Below are positions 1 to 11,185 of a stretch of 64,000 nucleotides of DNA, piece by piece. This DNA comes from Mesorhizobium qingshengii (GTDB lineage: Bacteria; Pseudomonadota; Alphaproteobacteria; Rhizobiales; Rhizobiaceae), in the NCBI RefSeq assembly GCF_900103325.1, contig NZ_FMXM01000007.1:124001-188000 (forward strand), written 5' to 3'. The first letter of the stretch is position 1, and every line of letters starts with the position of its first letter. The notes beneath the pieces are model-generated. The model was not told the origin of the DNA, made no database searches, and saw nothing but the letters and a program-made list of their open reading frames with translations. The translations under genes were made by a program, and so were the position numbers.

Positions 1-462
1 AACCAGCCGTTCCAGTGCCGCCGAAGGCAGATTGGCGTCGCACAGAATGGCATTGGCGGCCGCGATCACCTCCCGCACCTTGGAACGACGAATCTGCTTG
101 GGAAATGCCAGCTCATAGAGCGCCATGTCGGCGAAGCCGACGATCAGTTCGCCCTCGCGGTCGATCAGCGCCGTGTAGCTCGGCGTTGTCCGATCAAGGA
201 ACACGGCGGACAGGTCGGCAATGCCTGCTTCCGCGATGGCTCGCGCGACGGTATCGGCGGCGGCATCGCCGCCACGCACCGACAGCAGCGAGGCGGAGAC
301 TCCGCGCCGCACCAGACTGCGCAATGCGTTGAAGACGCCGCCGCCGACATCCTCGCGCATCGTGCCCGGATTGGAGGCGGCGGGCACGTAAGCGCCCGAA
401 ACCTGGCCGCGCCGGTCGATATGGGCACCGCCCACCGCCAGAATTCTTGGAGATTTCACCAT
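1..462 (-). CDS. PfkB-family sugar/nucleoside kinase (3' end outside window)
   Basis: The reverse frame from ATG at 462 stays open to base 1, giving the first 154 residues. It begins MVKSPRILAVGGAHIDRRG and carries the glycine-rich block EDVGGGVFNALRSLVRRG, which is the N-terminal substrate-binding part of PfkB/ribokinase-family kinases. The C-terminal ATP-binding and catalytic GAGD part lies beyond the window, so the substrate cannot be inferred. It is divergent from recA, with a 280-base promoter region between them. A pseudouridine kinase or another carbohydrate kinase is possible; the family call is firm, the substrate unknown. Confidence 0.8.
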   Translation of the reverse strand, partial: MVKSPRILAVGGAHIDRRGQVSGAYVPAASNPGTMREDVGGGVFNALRSLVRRGVSASLLSVRGGDAAADTVARAIAEAGIADLSAVFLDRTTPSYTALIDREGELIVGFADMALYELAFPKQIRRSKVREVIAAANAILCDANLPSAALERLV

Positions 463-658
463 GCCGGCGATATGACCTTTGTTATTCCAACCGCACAAGC
501 GCTAGGCTGCGTGACGGAGTTTCGCATGCAAGGCAACGATTCGGCGGATCGAAACGGCCAAGCTGTCTGGCCCAATGTGGGATGCATTCCTGCTCGGGTT
601 CTGGGACGAAAAAAGAACAAATCCGAATTTTGATTGTTTTTCAGATATTTGAAGCCCC

Positions 659-684
659 TTGCCAAACGAGAACAAAAAAGGTAC
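659..684 (+). promoter_or_regulatory. Probable LexA operator (SOS box) of recA
   Basis: The sequence holds TTG-N11-CAA at 659-675, the form reported for the rhizobial recA operator, overlapped by GAAC-N7-GTAC at 670-684, one base from the alphaproteobacterial SOS consensus GAAC-N7-GAAC. It lies about 60 bases before the recA start, where LexA repression would be expected. The motif match is seen directly; LexA binding is inferred. Confidence 0.6.
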
Positions 685-742
685 AAAATGGCAGGGATTA
701 CGGATTGTCCGGCCTTCATTGACGACCAAGGGGTGATGTATC

Positions 743-1840
<1,098 letters not shown>

Positions 1841-1914
1841 GACGAGCATGGCCCGTCAGGGCTTCAGCCTGAGTTCGCGTACCCCAGTTTGAGTTTGCGT
1901 ATCAATGCGTTTCG

Positions 1915-1946
1915 AACCGCCGGCCCTGGGTCGGCGGTTTTGCGTT
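1915..1946 (+). terminator. Rho-independent terminator after recA
   Basis: Stem AACCGCCG (1915-1922) pairs perfectly with CGGCGGTT (1932-1939) across a 9-base loop. A T-rich stretch follows. It sits 75 bases after the recA stop and ahead of alaS, so it should separate the two transcripts. Confidence 0.65.
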
Positions 1947-2117
1947 TTGGCGGCGAGGCAGGCTGGTCCGGACAGTCGGCAAAGGCCGCGATTTGGACCA
2001 ATTCCGTGTTTCTGGACAGGGTGCGGTGCGATCGCTAAAAGGCCAAGTCTATCTTCCAGGACGCAAGAGCCCATTTTCCGTCGGCTGGCCGGCGGTTCTC
2101 TCGAAAAGGCAGCATTC

Positions 2118-4784
2118 ATGAGTGGCGTGAACGAGATCCGGTCGACATTTCTCGACTATTTCCAAAAGGAGGGTCACGAGATCGTCGCGTCGAGCCCGCT
2201 GGTGCCGCGCAACGATCCGACGCTGATGTTCACCAACGCCGGCATGGTGCAGTTCAAGAACGTCTTCACGGGCCTCGAGAAGCGGCCTTATTCGCGCGCC
2301 TCGACCGCCCAGAAGAGCGTTCGCGCCGGTGGCAAGCACAACGACCTCGACAATGTCGGCTATACCGCGCGCCATCTGACCTTCTTCGAGATGCTCGGCA
2401 ATTTCTCCTTCGGCGACTACTTCAAGGAGCGTGCGATCGAGCTGGCCTGGAACCTGATCACCAAGGAATTCGGGCTGAAGAAGGACAAGCTGCTGGTCAC
2501 CGTCTATCATACGGATGACGAGGCGGCCGGCTTCTGGAAGAAGATTGCCGGGTTTTCCGACGACCGCATCATTCGCATTGCGACCTCGGACAATTTCTGG
2601 GCGATGGGTGACACCGGACCGTGCGGGCCGTGCTCGGAAATCTTCATTGACCGGGGCGAGCACATCTGGGGCGGCCCTCCCGGCAGTCCGGAGGAGGATG
2701 GTGATCGTTTCCTCGAATTCTGGAACCTGGTGTTCATGCAGTATGAACAGGTGACGAAGGAGGAGCGCATCGACCTGCCGCGCCCGTCGATCGACACCGG
2801 CATGGGCCTGGAGCGCATGGCGTCGATCCTGCAAGGCGTGGAAAGCGTCTTTGAAACCGATCTGTTCCGTCACCTGATCGATGCGGCGTCGTCGGCGATC
2901 GGGCATGGCCCCGACAAGGAGACCGTTGCGTCCTTCCGCGTCATCGCGGACCATCTCCGCTCGTCCTCCTTCCTGGTGGCCGACGGCGTGCTGCCGTCGA
3001 ACGAAGGCCGTGGCTACGTCCTGCGCCGCATCATGCGCCGCGCCATGCGCCATGCGCAGTTGCTTGGCTCCCGTGATCCGCTGATGTGGCGCCTGGTGCC
3101 GGCGCTGGTGCGCGAGATGGGTCAGGCCTATCCGGAACTGGTGCGCGGCGAACAGTTGATCACCGAGACGCTGAAGCTCGAGGAAACAAGGTTCCGCAAG
3201 ACGCTGGTGCGCGGCCTCGGTCTGCTTTCGGAGGCTACGGAGAAGCTGCATGCCGGCGACATGCTGGATGGCGAAACGGCCTTCAAGCTCTACGACACGT
3301 ACGGATTCCCGCTCGATCTGACGCAGGATGCGCTGCGCCAGCGCAACATCTCGGTCAATCTTGCCGGCTTCACCGATGCGATGGAGCGGCAGAGGGCCGA
3401 GGCGCGCGCTCATTGGGCAGGCTCCGGCGAGGCGGCCACCGAGAGGGTCTGGTTCCCGGTGCGCGAGCAGGCGGGCGCCACCGAGTTCCTCGGCTACGAG
3501 ACCGAGCAGGCGGAAGGCCTCATCCAGGCGCTTGTCAGGGACGGCAAGACCGTCGACATCGCCAGCAAAGGCGAGGCGATTGCCGTGGTCGTCAACCAGA
3601 CACCGTTCTATGGCGAATCCGGTGGCCAGATGGGCGACACCGGTGTCATTTCGGGCGAAGGCTTCTCGATCGATATCTCCGATACGCAGAAGAAGGCTGA
3701 TGGGCTGTTCGTCCATATCGGCAAGGTGGCCAGCGGTACGGTCAAGACCGGCGCGGCGGTCGAGTTGAAAGTGGACCATGCCCGTCGTACCAGGCTGCGC
3801 GCGAACCATTCGGCGACGCATCTGATCCACGAGGCGCTGCGCGAGGTGCTGGGCAGCCATGTCGCGCAGAAGGGCTCGCTGGTCGCGCCCGAGCGCCTGC
3901 GCTTCGACATTTCGCACAACAAGCCAATCTCGGCCGAGGAACTCGAAGAAGTCGAGCGCATGGCCAACGAGATCGTCGTGCAGAACAGCCCGGTGTCCAC
4001 GCGCCTGATGTCGGTCGACGATGCAATCGCAGAAGGCGCCATGGCGCTGTTTGGGGAGAAGTACGGCGATGAAGTGCGTGTCGTATCGATGGGCACCGGC
4101 TTGCATGGGGCCAAGGCGAACCGGCCCTATTCGGTCGAGCTCTGCGGCGGCACGCATGTCAGGGCGACCGGCGATATCGGTCTGGTGCGTGTCGTGTCGG
4201 ATAGCGCGGTTGCGGCCGGCGTGCGCCGCATCGAGGCATTGACCGGTGAGGCCGCACGCAAGCATCTCGACGAGCAGGACCGGCGCTTGAAATCGGTCGC
4301 CGCAACGCTGAAGATCTCGCCGGCTGACGTGCCGGCGCGTGTCGAGGCGCTGCTCGACGAGCGCAAGAGGCTCGAAAAAGAGCTGACCGAGGCGCGCAAG
4401 AAGCTGGCGCTGGGCGGCGGTGCCGCGGCGGGTGCACCGTCGGAGAACGAGACGGTGGCGGGCGTCGGCTTCCTCGGCAAGGCGGTTTCCGGCGTCTCGC
4501 CGAAGGATTTGAAGCCGTTGGCTGATGCCGGCAAGACGTCTCTCGGCTCCGGCGTCGTGGTCTTCGTCGGCGCTGGCGAGGACAACAAGGCGAGCGTCGT
4601 GGTCGCTGTCACCGATGATCTTGTCGGCCGCTTCAGCGCCGTCGATCTGGTGCGCGTGGCCTCCGCCGCACTCGGCGGGCAGGGTGGCGGCGGTCGGCCT
4701 GACATGGCTCAGGCCGGCGGTCCCGATGCGTCGAAGGCCAATGATGCGATTGCCGCGGTGAGGGCCGCGCTCGAAGCCGCATGA
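2118..4784 (+). CDS. alaS: Alanine--tRNA ligase
   Basis: Charges tRNA-Ala with alanine and edits mischarged Ser/Gly-tRNA-Ala in the cytoplasm. With ATG at 2118 the protein has 888 residues and begins [20 protein letters not shown], the typical AlaRS start; the same frame runs open upstream to 1905, but that part has no family similarity. Class II motifs [15 protein letters not shown] and [13 protein letters not shown] are present. The editing-domain zinc motif appears as HSATH plus CGGTH, followed by the C-terminal oligomerisation/DHHA1 region. The recA-alaS order is common in Rhizobiales. Confidence 0.98.
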   Translation: MSGVNEIRSTFLDYFQKEGHEIVASSPLVPRNDPTLMFTNAGMVQFKNVFTGLEKRPYSRASTAQKSVRAGGKHNDLDNVGYTARHLTFFEMLGNFSFGDYFKERAIELAWNLITKEFGLKKDKLLVTVYHTDDEAAGFWKKIAGFSDDRIIRIATSDNFWAMGDTGPCGPCSEIFIDRGEHIWGGPPGSPEEDGDRFLEFWNLVFMQYEQVTKEERIDLPRPSIDTGMGLERMASILQGVESVFETDLFRHLIDAASSAIGHGPDKETVASFRVIADHLRSSSFLVADGVLPSNEGRGYVLRRIMRRAMRHAQLLGSRDPLMWRLVPALVREMGQAYPELVRGEQLITETLKLEETRFRKTLVRGLGLLSEATEKLHAGDMLDGETAFKLYDTYGFPLDLTQDALRQRNISVNLAGFTDAMERQRAEARAHWAGSGEAATERVWFPVREQAGATEFLGYETEQAEGLIQALVRDGKTVDIASKGEAIAVVVNQTPFYGESGGQMGDTGVISGEGFSIDISDTQKKADGLFVHIGKVASGTVKTGAAVELKVDHARRTRLRANHSATHLIHEALREVLGSHVAQKGSLVAPERLRFDISHNKPISAEELEEVERMANEIVVQNSPVSTRLMSVDDAIAEGAMALFGEKYGDEVRVVSMGTGLHGAKANRPYSVELCGGTHVRATGDIGLVRVVSDSAVAAGVRRIEALTGEAARKHLDEQDRRLKSVAATLKISPADVPARVEALLDERKRLEKELTEARKKLALGGGAAAGAPSENETVAGVGFLGKAVSGVSPKDLKPLADAGKTSLGSGVVVFVGAGEDNKASVVVAVTDDLVGRFSAVDLVRVASAALGGQGGGGRPDMAQAGGPDASKANDAIAAVRAALEAA

Positions 4785-4790
4785 TCAGAT

Positions 4791-4819
4791 AGCAAGGGTC
4801 CAGCTAAGGGACCTTTGCT
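4791..4819. terminator. Hairpin between convergent alaS and GST genes
   Basis: AGCAAGGGTCC (4791-4801) pairs with GGACCTTTGCT (4809-4819), an 11-pair stem with one G-U pair and a 7-base loop. It fills the 36-base gap between the stops of two convergent genes. There is no long T tract, so intrinsic termination is plausible but not certain. Confidence 0.45.
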
Positions 4820-4820
4820 G

Positions 4821-5447
4821 TCAGTCAGCCTTCTGCGTGCGGGCAAAGCCCGGCCGTGCCGCGATGCGGGCCCACCAGCCCTGGATCTCGGGAAATTCGG
4901 CCAGCAGCTTTTGCCCGTCCGCGACCTTGACGAAATAGCCGATGATCGGCGCCGCATGCAGATCGGCCAGCGTCAGCTGGTCGCCCAGCAACCATGGCCC
5001 AGGCGCTTTCAGCGAGGAGAGTGCCTCAAGCGTTTTGCTTGCCTGTGAAAGCCCGCCGGCGATCAGGGCCTCGTCGGGCGTCTCTTTCTCCAGCCGCTCG
5101 ACGGCGACATCCCAGACCATGGATCGGTAGGCATAGGCGTCGAGCATGCCGATGATCTGGTTCATCGTTGCGCGTGCATGCGGGTCTTTCGGCTGCAGTA
5201 CCGGGCCGTCGAACGCTTCGTCGACATATCTGGCAATCGCGCTCGTCTCGAAAAGGCGGAAGCCGTCATGCTCGAAGGCCGGGATGCGGCCGAACGAGTG
5301 ATGCTCGAAATACCAGGCGGGAATGCCCACGGCGGCAAAGACATCGACCGGCACGAGCTCGTAGTCGACACCTTTTTCCGCGAGCACGAGGCGGACGATG
5401 CGCACATAGACGCTGTAGTCCGCCCCGTAAACGATGGGCTTGCCCAT
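4821..5447 (-). CDS. Glutathione S-transferase family protein
   Basis: A 208-residue soluble protein with the two-domain GST layout. The N-terminal thioredoxin-like domain begins MGKPIVYGADYSVYVRIVRL and includes GRIPAFEHDGFRLFETSAIARYVDEAF, the cis-Pro and Glu-Thr-Ser glutathione site. The helical C-terminal domain carries LGDQLTLADLHAAPIIGYF. Members conjugate glutathione to electrophiles or act as peroxidases; the substrate is unknown. It lies 12 bases downstream of icd on the same strand, so the two may share a transcript. Confidence 0.88.
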   Translation of the reverse strand: MGKPIVYGADYSVYVRIVRLVLAEKGVDYELVPVDVFAAVGIPAWYFEHHSFGRIPAFEHDGFRLFETSAIARYVDEAFDGPVLQPKDPHARATMNQIIGMLDAYAYRSMVWDVAVERLEKETPDEALIAGGLSQASKTLEALSSLKAPGPWLLGDQLTLADLHAAPIIGYFVKVADGQKLLAEFPEIQGWWARIAARPGFARTQKAD

Positions 5448-5459
5448 CTTGCTTACTTG

Positions 5460-6671
5460 TCAGGCCATCGCCTTTTGCAGGTTCTCGTCGATCTTGTCGA
5501 GGAAACCGGTGGTCGAGAGCCAGGGCTGGTCGGGGCCGATCAGCAGCGACAAATCCTTGGTCATGAAGCCGGACTCGACTGTCTGGATGCAGACCTTTTC
5601 CAGCGTCTCGGCAAAGCGCTTCAGCTCGGCATTGTCGTCGAGCTTGGCGCGGTGGGCGAGACCACGAGTCCAGGCGAAGATCGATGCGATCGAATTGGTC
5701 GAGGTTTCCTCGCCCTTCTGGTGCTGGCGATAGTGGCGGGTGACGGTGCCGTGCGCGGCCTCGGCTTCGACAGTCTTGCCGTCCGGTGTCATCAGCACCG
5801 AGGTCATCAGGCCGAGCGACCCAAACCCTTGCGCCACGGTGTCGGACTGGACGTCGCCGTCATAGTTCTTGCAGGCCCAGACATAGCCGCCCGACCATTT
5901 CAGGCTGGACGCCACCATGTCGTCGATCAGGCGATGCTCGTACCAGAGCTTGCGCGCCTTGAATTCGGCCTCGAATTCGGCCTCGTAGACTTCCTGGAAA
6001 ATGTCCTTGAAGCGGCCGTCATAGGCCTTGAGGATGGTGTTCTTGGTCGACAGATAGACCGGGTAGTTGCGCAGCAGGCCGTAGTTCAGCGAGGCGCGGG
6101 CGAATTCGCGGATCGACTCGTCGAGGTTGTACATGGCCATTGCGACACCGGCGCCGGGCGCGTCGTACACCTCATGCTCGATCACCTTGCCGTCCTCGCC
6201 GACGAACTTGATCGTCAGCTTGCCCTTGCCGGGGAAGCGGAAATCGGTGGCGCGATACTGGTCGCCGAAGGCGTGACGGCCGACGATGATCGGCTTGGTC
6301 CAGCCGGGCACCAGGCGCGGCACGTTTTTCATGATGATCGGCTCGCGGAAGATGGTGCCGCCGAGGATGTTGCGGATGGTGCCGTTCGGCGACTTCCACA
6401 TCTTCTTCAGCTTGAATTCCTCGACGCGCTGCTCGTCGGGCGTGATCGTCGCGCATTTCACCCCGACGCCGTATTTCTTGATGGCGTTGGCCGAATCGAT
6501 GGTCACCTGGTCGTTGGTGGCGTCACGATGCTCGATGCTGAGGTCGTAATATTCCAGCTTGAGGTCGAGGTAAGGGTGGATCAGCTTGTCCTTGATGAAC
6601 TGCCAGATGATGCGGGTCATCTCGTCGCCGTCGAGTTCGACGACCGGGTTCGCCACCTTGATCTTCGCCAT
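5460..6671 (-). CDS. icd: NADP-dependent isocitrate dehydrogenase
   Basis: Oxidative decarboxylation of isocitrate to 2-oxoglutarate in the TCA cycle, producing NADPH. The start at 6671 gives 403 residues beginning [20 protein letters not shown], which is the usual start and length of the eukaryote-like class II IDH of rhizobia; an upstream extension in frame lacks similarity. Substrate and metal-site blocks such as [29 protein letters not shown] and [15 protein letters not shown] are present. It is divergent from the trmJ-like gene and followed closely by a GST gene. Confidence 0.97.
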   Translation of the reverse strand: MAKIKVANPVVELDGDEMTRIIWQFIKDKLIHPYLDLKLEYYDLSIEHRDATNDQVTIDSANAIKKYGVGVKCATITPDEQRVEEFKLKKMWKSPNGTIRNILGGTIFREPIIMKNVPRLVPGWTKPIIVGRHAFGDQYRATDFRFPGKGKLTIKFVGEDGKVIEHEVYDAPGAGVAMAMYNLDESIREFARASLNYGLLRNYPVYLSTKNTILKAYDGRFKDIFQEVYEAEFEAEFKARKLWYEHRLIDDMVASSLKWSGGYVWACKNYDGDVQSDTVAQGFGSLGLMTSVLMTPDGKTVEAEAAHGTVTRHYRQHQKGEETSTNSIASIFAWTRGLAHRAKLDDNAELKRFAETLEKVCIQTVESGFMTKDLSLLIGPDQPWLSTTGFLDKIDENLQKAMA

Positions 6672-6887
6672 GGAAAGAATGCCTCGTTGCTGGGATATGG
6701 GACGGCCTTGCCCGCGTGGCGTTCGGCCGGGGGATGCCGCCCGTATATCAAAGCGTTTTTGGCCGCGCAAACGGCGATCGGTCACGAATGTGGGGCCGTG
6801 GCCGCCATCATTTGCGAATGCTTCATTTTCGCGGCCGAATGTGGCAGGGGACGCTGAAATGCCGCAAACAGCAGTTCATTGACAATC

Positions 6888-7808
6888 ATGCCAGCCACCG
6901 AAGACACCACCACCATTCCCGCCGCCGGTCCGGCCATCATCCTGGTCGAGCCGCAGCTCGGCGAGAACATCGGCATGGTCGCACGCGCCATGGCCAATTT
7001 CGGCTTGGTCGAGCTGCGCCTGGTCAACCCACGTGACGGTTGGCCGAGCGAGAAGGCGCGCGCGGCCGCCAGCCGTGCCGACCATGTCATCGATGCCGTG
7101 AAGGTGTTTGACGATCTGGCCTCGGCGCTCGCCGACCTGAACTTCGTTTTCGCCACCACCGCCAGGCAGCGCGACGGCTTCAAATCCGTGCGTGGCCCGG
7201 TGGAAGCGGGCAGGGTGCTTCGGGCCCGTCACGGTATGGGGCAGCGCACCGGCATCCTGTTCGGCCGCGAGCGCTTCGGTCTCTACAATGACGAGGTTGG
7301 CCTTGCCGACGAGATTGTCACCTTTCCGGTCGATCCTGATTTCTCCTCGCTCAACATCGCCCAGGCGGCCTTGCTGATGTCCTACGAGTGGATGAAGTCA
7401 GGCCTCGAAGACGAGACCAAAACCAACTTTGCCGGTCCAGACATGAAGCCGGCGAGCAAGGAAGAGTTGCACGGCCTGTTCGCCTATCTGGAAGGTGCGC
7501 TCGAAGCGCGCGGTTATTTCCGGCCGGCGCCGAAGAAGCCGAAGATGGTCGACAATCTGCGCGCCGTGCTGACACGTGCCGGCTTTGCCGAACCGGAGCT
7601 CAAGGTGCTGCGCGGCATCATCTCGTCACTCGACAGATTTTCGCCGGCGATGCCACGCGGCGACGGGTCTCCTGGCGACGATCCAAGGCGCTTGCCCGCG
7701 GCAGCCGCCCGCGCCCGCAAGGCGGAAGCGGGTCGACCGGCGCCCGACGCCAATGGCGACGACAATGACACGCCGCCGCTCGGCGGCAAGGGAACCGACA
7801 ATGACTGA
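6888..7808 (+). CDS. TrmJ-like tRNA/rRNA 2'-O-methyltransferase (SpoU family)
   Basis: A 306-residue SPOUT methyltransferase. [21 protein letters not shown] at residues 14-35 and [15 protein letters not shown] plus [15 protein letters not shown] are the knotted SAM-binding motifs of the TrmH/TrmJ group. TrmJ methylates the ribose at position 32 of several tRNAs. ATG at 6888 is preferred over TTG at 6879. The C-terminus is long, charged and low in complexity, as in rhizobial homologues. The stop overlaps murI by 8 bases, so the two are probably co-translated. The exact RNA target is inferred from the family. Confidence 0.85.
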   Translation: MPATEDTTTIPAAGPAIILVEPQLGENIGMVARAMANFGLVELRLVNPRDGWPSEKARAAASRADHVIDAVKVFDDLASALADLNFVFATTARQRDGFKSVRGPVEAGRVLRARHGMGQRTGILFGRERFGLYNDEVGLADEIVTFPVDPDFSSLNIAQAALLMSYEWMKSGLEDETKTNFAGPDMKPASKEELHGLFAYLEGALEARGYFRPAPKKPKMVDNLRAVLTRAGFAEPELKVLRGIISSLDRFSPAMPRGDGSPGDDPRRLPAAAARARKAEAGRPAPDANGDDNDTPPLGGKGTDND

Positions 7809-8601
7809 GCGGCCGATCCTGATGTTCGATTCCGGCATTGGCGGGCTCACCGTGCTGCGCGAGGCGCGCGTCCTGATGCCCGATCGTCGCTTCATCTATG
7901 TCGCCGATGATGCCGCTTTCCCCTATGGCGCCTGGGAAGAGCCGGCGCTGAGGACGCACATCCTCGAACTGTTCGCCAAACTGCTCGACCGGTTTACGCC
8001 GGCCATTTCAGTCATCGCCTGCAACACGGCCTCGACGCTGGTGATCGATGCGCTGCGCAAGAGATTTCCCGAGCATCCTTTCGTCGGCATGGTGCCGGCG
8101 ATCAAGCCGGCTGCGGAACGGACGCGTTCCGGGCTGGTTTCGGTGCTGGCGACGCCCGGCACGGTGAAGCGCCAGTATACGCGGGATCTGATCAGCAAAT
8201 GGGCGCAGAAGTGCCACGTCCGCCTGGTCGGCAGCGACAATCTGGCGGGATTGGCCGAAATCTACATGCGCGAGGGTTTCGTCGACGAGGAGGCTGTGCG
8301 CGCCGAGATTGCACCATGCTTCGTCGAACATGATGCGTTGCGTACGGATATCGTCGTGCTCGCTTGCACGCACTATCCCTTTCTGGCCAATCGCATGCGC
8401 AAGACGGCGCCCTGGCCGGTCGATTGGCTCGACCCGGCCGAAGCGATCGCGCGCCGGGCGCTTTCGCTTCTCGCCGACATCGATCCGACCGGTCGTGGCG
8501 AGATGCTGCCGGAAGGCCCCGATTTTGCTGTCTTCACATCGGAAAGGACCGATTTCCCGACCCGTCGCCTGATGCAGGGGTTCGGGCTGGCGATGTCCTG
8601 A
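7801..8601 (+). CDS. murI: Glutamate racemase
   Basis: Interconverts L- and D-glutamate to supply D-Glu for peptidoglycan. ATG at 7801 gives 266 residues, the usual length. [10 protein letters not shown] (residues 9-18) carries the substrate-binding Asp-Ser, ACNTAST holds the first catalytic cysteine (Cys74), and ACTHYPF carries the second cysteine and its partner histidine. The frame is open further upstream inside the preceding gene, but that part has no MurI similarity. The 8-base overlap with the methyltransferase gene suggests translational coupling. Confidence 0.95.
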   Translation: MTERPILMFDSGIGGLTVLREARVLMPDRRFIYVADDAAFPYGAWEEPALRTHILELFAKLLDRFTPAISVIACNTASTLVIDALRKRFPEHPFVGMVPAIKPAAERTRSGLVSVLATPGTVKRQYTRDLISKWAQKCHVRLVGSDNLAGLAEIYMREGFVDEEAVRAEIAPCFVEHDALRTDIVVLACTHYPFLANRMRKTAPWPVDWLDPAEAIARRALSLLADIDPTGRGEMLPEGPDFAVFTSERTDFPTRRLMQGFGLAMS

Positions 8602-8666
8602 TCCTCGAAGGGAACATCACGGCGGCCGTTGCGTTTTTCTCCTGATGCAAAACGGGAGAACCGATC

Positions 8667-8855
8667 ATGCCTGCCACCTCGAAAGCCCAGCAAAAGGCCG
8701 CCGGTGCCGCACTTTCCGCAAAGCGCGGCGAGACGAAAAAGAGTGAGCTCAAGGGCGCGTCCCGGGAAATGTTCGAATCGATGAGCGAAAAGCAACTCGA
8801 GGAGTTCGCCGAGACGAAGCGCAAGGGACTGCCTGAAAAGAAATCGAAGCACTAA
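8667..8855 (+). CDS. Small DUF3008 family protein
   Basis: A 62-residue, Lys/Glu-rich protein beginning MPATSKAQQKAAGAALSAKR and containing LKGASREMFESMSEKQLEEF, the recognisable DUF3008 pattern. The family is small, conserved in Proteobacteria and has no established function. The GGGAGAACC sequence just before the ATG is a plausible ribosome site. A strong hairpin follows the stop. It may form a short transcript of its own downstream of murI. Confidence 0.8.
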   Translation: MPATSKAQQKAAGAALSAKRGETKKSELKGASREMFESMSEKQLEEFAETKRKGLPEKKSKH

Positions 8856-8892
8856 GACCAATCGAATCGGAGACAAGACGGGTCAGAATCAA

Positions 8893-8918
8893 AAGCCCGC
8901 GGCCACAACCGCGGGCTT
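8893..8918. terminator. Hairpin terminator between convergent small genes
   Basis: AAGCCCGCGG (8893-8902) and CCGCGGGCTT (8909-8918) form a perfect 10-pair stem with a 6-base loop. It lies 37 bases past the DUF3008 gene and 37 bases past the end of the convergent His-rich protein gene. Flanking AAAA on one side would give a U tract for the reverse transcript, so it probably works best for the minus strand but may serve both. Confidence 0.65.
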
Positions 8919-8955
8919 CGGATGATATGTCGGTCGCCTGAGGCCGAACTATGAT

Positions 8956-9162
8956 TTACCAGCGCGCCCAGCAGCGCCGCACCTTGTAGCGGATGACGTG
9001 TCTGTGGCCATGCCGCCAGACCACCTTCTTCTTCACCACCACGCGGCAAACCTGATGATGCCGGTGCCCTTGCCAATGTCTGGCTTCTGCCGGCTCCGGT
9101 GCAACCGCCATCGACCCGGCCAACACCGCCGCGCCTGCCAACGTAAGGAAGAACTTCTTCAT
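8956..9162 (-). CDS. Small secreted basic, His/Arg-rich protein
   Basis: 68 residues. The N-terminus MKKFFLTLAGAAVLAGSMAV followed by PEPAEA is a clear Sec signal peptide with an AEA cleavage site near residue 27. The mature part is about 40 residues, rich in His, Arg, Lys and Trp with two cysteines (QVCRVVVKKK and RRCWARW), which could form a disulfide. I do not recognise a named domain; similar short periplasmic proteins are common in rhizobia. Convergent with the DUF3008 gene. Confidence 0.65.
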   Translation of the reverse strand: MKKFFLTLAGAAVLAGSMAVAPEPAEARHWQGHRHHQVCRVVVKKKVVWRHGHRHVIRYKVRRCWARW

Positions 9163-9298
9163 GTGACTACAGTCTCCTCTAGCTCCAGTCCCTTCCTGAT
9201 GCCGCTGGCGCAGCCACCTCCCGCCACATCCGCCACTGCATCAACATGCGAAACGCTATATCTTTGCCTTACGCCACGCTAGGCACAAGCTTGACAGC

Positions 9299-9318
9299 GG
9301 TTAAAACTCGGTTTAACC
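9299..9318. repeat. Perfect inverted repeat in the rpsD upstream region
   Basis: GGTTAAA (9299-9305) and TTTAACC (9312-9318) are perfect arms around a 6-base centre, directly after a TTGACA at 9291-9296. The arrangement resembles an operator overlapping a promoter. Rest of 9163-9420: no gene recognised; it carries the divergent promoters of the His-rich protein gene and rpsD. Confidence 0.4.
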
Positions 9319-9420
9319 AGCCGCCAACGCCGGGCAGCGATGTCCGGTGTTTGTTTTGTATACGCAAGATCAGTGAGCCTTAGCCGTTTTCTGATCCTGT
9401 TTGAAATGACGTGTCCCGTG

Positions 9421-9542
9421 GGTTTTCCGCCGCGTTGCGTGGGAAGACCCTGTCAGGTCTCGAAAACGGAGGCCAGAGGAGGGCGCGTTTCCTTCACCCG
9501 GACCATGAGGTTCCGGGTGTGTTTGTTTTGAAAGGGAATGCG
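9421..9542 (+). promoter_or_regulatory. Structured 5' leader of rpsD, possible autoregulatory element
   Basis: GTTTTC (9422-9427) can pair with GAAAAC (9462-9467), enclosing AGACC/GGTCT (9445-9449 with 9456-9460). A second hairpin, CACCCGGA (9495-9502) with TCCGGGTG (9512-9519), is followed by a U-rich run and then the ribosome site AAAGGGAA of rpsD. Ribosomal protein S4 represses its own operon through leader RNA in other bacteria. Pairing is seen in the sequence; a role in S4 control is inference. Confidence 0.4.
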
Positions 9543-10160
9543 ATGAGCAAGCGCGAATCCGCGAAGTACAAGATCGACCGCCGTCTTGGCGAGAACATCT
9601 GGGGCCGCCCGAAGTCCCCGGTCAACAAGCGTGAGTACGGCCCCGGCCAGCATGGTCAGCGCCGCAAGGGCAAGCTTTCTGATTTCGGCCTGCAGCTGCG
9701 CGCCAAGCAGAAGCTGAAGGGTCACTATGGCGACGTCTCGGAAAAGCAGTTCCGCAAGGTTTATGAAGAGGCCGACCGCCGCAAGGGCGACACCTCGGAG
9801 AACCTGATCGGCCTGCTCGAGTCGCGTCTCGACGCGGTCGTCTACCGCGCCAAGTTCGTACCGACCATTTTCGCCGCCCGTCAGTTCGTCAACCACGGCC
9901 ACGTCAACGTCAACGGCAAGCGCGTCAACATCGGCTCGTACCGCTGCAAGCCGGGCGATGTCGTCGAAGTGCGCGAGAAGTCGAAGCAGCTGGTGATCGT
10001 GCTGGAGGCAGTCGGGCTTGCCGAGCGCGACGTGCCGGACTACATCGAAGCCGACCACAACAAGATGGTCGCGACCTTCGCGCGCATCCCTGGACTGGCG
10101 GACGTTCCGTTCGCCGTGCAGATGGAACCGAACCTGGTCGTCGAATTCTATTCGCGTTGA
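9543..10160 (+). CDS. rpsD: 30S ribosomal protein S4
   Basis: 205 residues, the usual length for alphaproteobacterial S4, a primary 16S rRNA binder that nucleates 30S assembly. It starts [20 protein letters not shown], and the S4 RNA-binding domain is at [20 protein letters not shown] followed by [22 protein letters not shown] at 9543 is preceded by AAAGGGAA; the upstream in-frame extension is leader sequence. The gene stands alone rather than in the alpha operon, as is normal in this group. A strong terminator follows. Confidence 0.98.
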   Translation: MSKRESAKYKIDRRLGENIWGRPKSPVNKREYGPGQHGQRRKGKLSDFGLQLRAKQKLKGHYGDVSEKQFRKVYEEADRRKGDTSENLIGLLESRLDAVVYRAKFVPTIFAARQFVNHGHVNVNGKRVNIGSYRCKPGDVVEVREKSKQLVIVLEAVGLAERDVPDYIEADHNKMVATFARIPGLADVPFAVQMEPNLVVEFYSR

Positions 10161-10186
10161 TCGAACGCATTTTACGACATCAAGAC

Positions 10187-10214
10187 AAGGCCGCCCTTCG
10201 AGGCGGCCTTTTCT
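10187..10214 (+). terminator. Rho-independent terminator after rpsD
   Basis: AAGGCCGCC (10187-10195) pairs with GGCGGCCTT (10202-10210) over a 6-base loop, then TTCTTTG. It lies 27 bases after the rpsD stop and is a textbook intrinsic terminator. Confidence 0.85.
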
Positions 10215-10291
10215 TTGTCTGCCATGTCCGCTAATTCCGGGCGCAGCGCCGTGCCGGGCATTCGTCGCCCGAGGATTTTGGAACTGACGCC

Positions 10292-11185
10292 ATGAACATG
10301 CTGCCAGACGCCGAATCGCTTGAATCAGGAACCGAAATCGAAGGTGGCTTTCATCCGCTGTTCGCCGATGTGCCGTCCTCTGTCGAATTCAACAAATTGC
10401 GCAAGCGGCTGCTGCGGCTCACGCGTCAGGCGATCGAGGATTTCTCGATGGTCAAGCCGGGCCAGCGTTGGCTGGTCGCGCTGTCGGGTGGCAAGGATTC
10501 CTATGGGCTGCTTGCCGTGCTGCTGGACCTCAAATGGCGCGGGCTGCTGCCGGTCGATTTGCTGGCCTGCAATCTCGACCAGGGCCAGCCGAATTTTCCC
10601 AAACACATCCTGCCCGACTATCTCGATAGATACGCCATCCCGCATCGCATCGAATATCAGGACACCTATTCCGTCGTCACCGACAAGCTGCCCGAGGGCA
10701 GCACCTATTGTTCGCTGTGTTCGAGGCTCAGGCGCGGCCATCTCTATCGCATCGCGCGCGAGGAAGGATGCTCGGCGCTGGTGCTCGGCCACCATCGCGA
10801 GGACATTCTGGAAACCTTTTTCATGAACCTGTTCCATGGCGGCCGTCTTGCCGCCATGCCGCCAAAGCTGCTCAACGACGAGGGCGACGTCATGGTGCTG
10901 CGGCCGTTGAGCTATTGCGCCGAAACCGACCTCGAGAAATTCGCCGCGGCGATGCGGTTCCCGATCATCCCTTGCGACCTCTGCGGCAGCCAGGACGGTC
11001 TGCAGCGCAACGCCATGAAGGCGATGCTCGAGGATATCGAAAAGCGCATGCCCGGCCGCAAGGACACGATGCTCCGCGCGCTGTCCAACAGCAGGCCATC
11101 GCATCTGCTCGACAGAAAACTGTTCGATTTCGCAGCGCTCAATGAGACCCTCACCGCCGGGCAAGACATTTCCGATGATATTTGA
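10292..11185 (+). CDS. ttcA: tRNA 2-thiocytidine(32) synthetase TtcA
   Basis: An ATP-dependent PP-loop enzyme that thiolates cytidine 32 in tRNA using a 4Fe-4S cluster. The PP-loop SGGKDS is at residues 65-70. The cluster cysteines are seen as YCSLC (Cys140, Cys143), and a second pair is in PCDLCGSQ (Cys228, Cys231), where TtcA has its third ligand. The length of 297 residues fits the family. The stop overlaps the start of the downstream inositol-phosphatase-like gene, so the two form an operon. Confidence 0.95.
   Translation: MNMLPDAESLESGTEIEGGFHPLFADVPSSVEFNKLRKRLLRLTRQAIEDFSMVKPGQRWLVALSGGKDSYGLLAVLLDLKWRGLLPVDLLACNLDQGQPNFPKHILPDYLDRYAIPHRIEYQDTYSVVTDKLPEGSTYCSLCSRLRRGHLYRIAREEGCSALVLGHHREDILETFFMNLFHGGRLAAMPPKLLNDEGDVMVLRPLSYCAETDLEKFAAAMRFPIIPCDLCGSQDGLQRNAMKAMLEDIEKRMPGRKDTMLRALSNSRPSHLLDRKLFDFAALNETLTAGQDISDDI

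Noticed and set aside
2049..4265. A 738-residue open frame antisense to alaS
   Set aside because: It has low-complexity, His/Arg-rich composition and no recognisable motif; long antisense frames are expected in high-GC genes.
5178..6857. A 559-residue forward open frame opposite icd and the GST gene
   Set aside because: Shadow of icd; no domain, no ribosome site.
9301..9316. CtrA binding site (TTAA-N7-TTAA) upstream of rpsD
   Set aside because: The spacing between the TTAA halves is eight bases, not seven.
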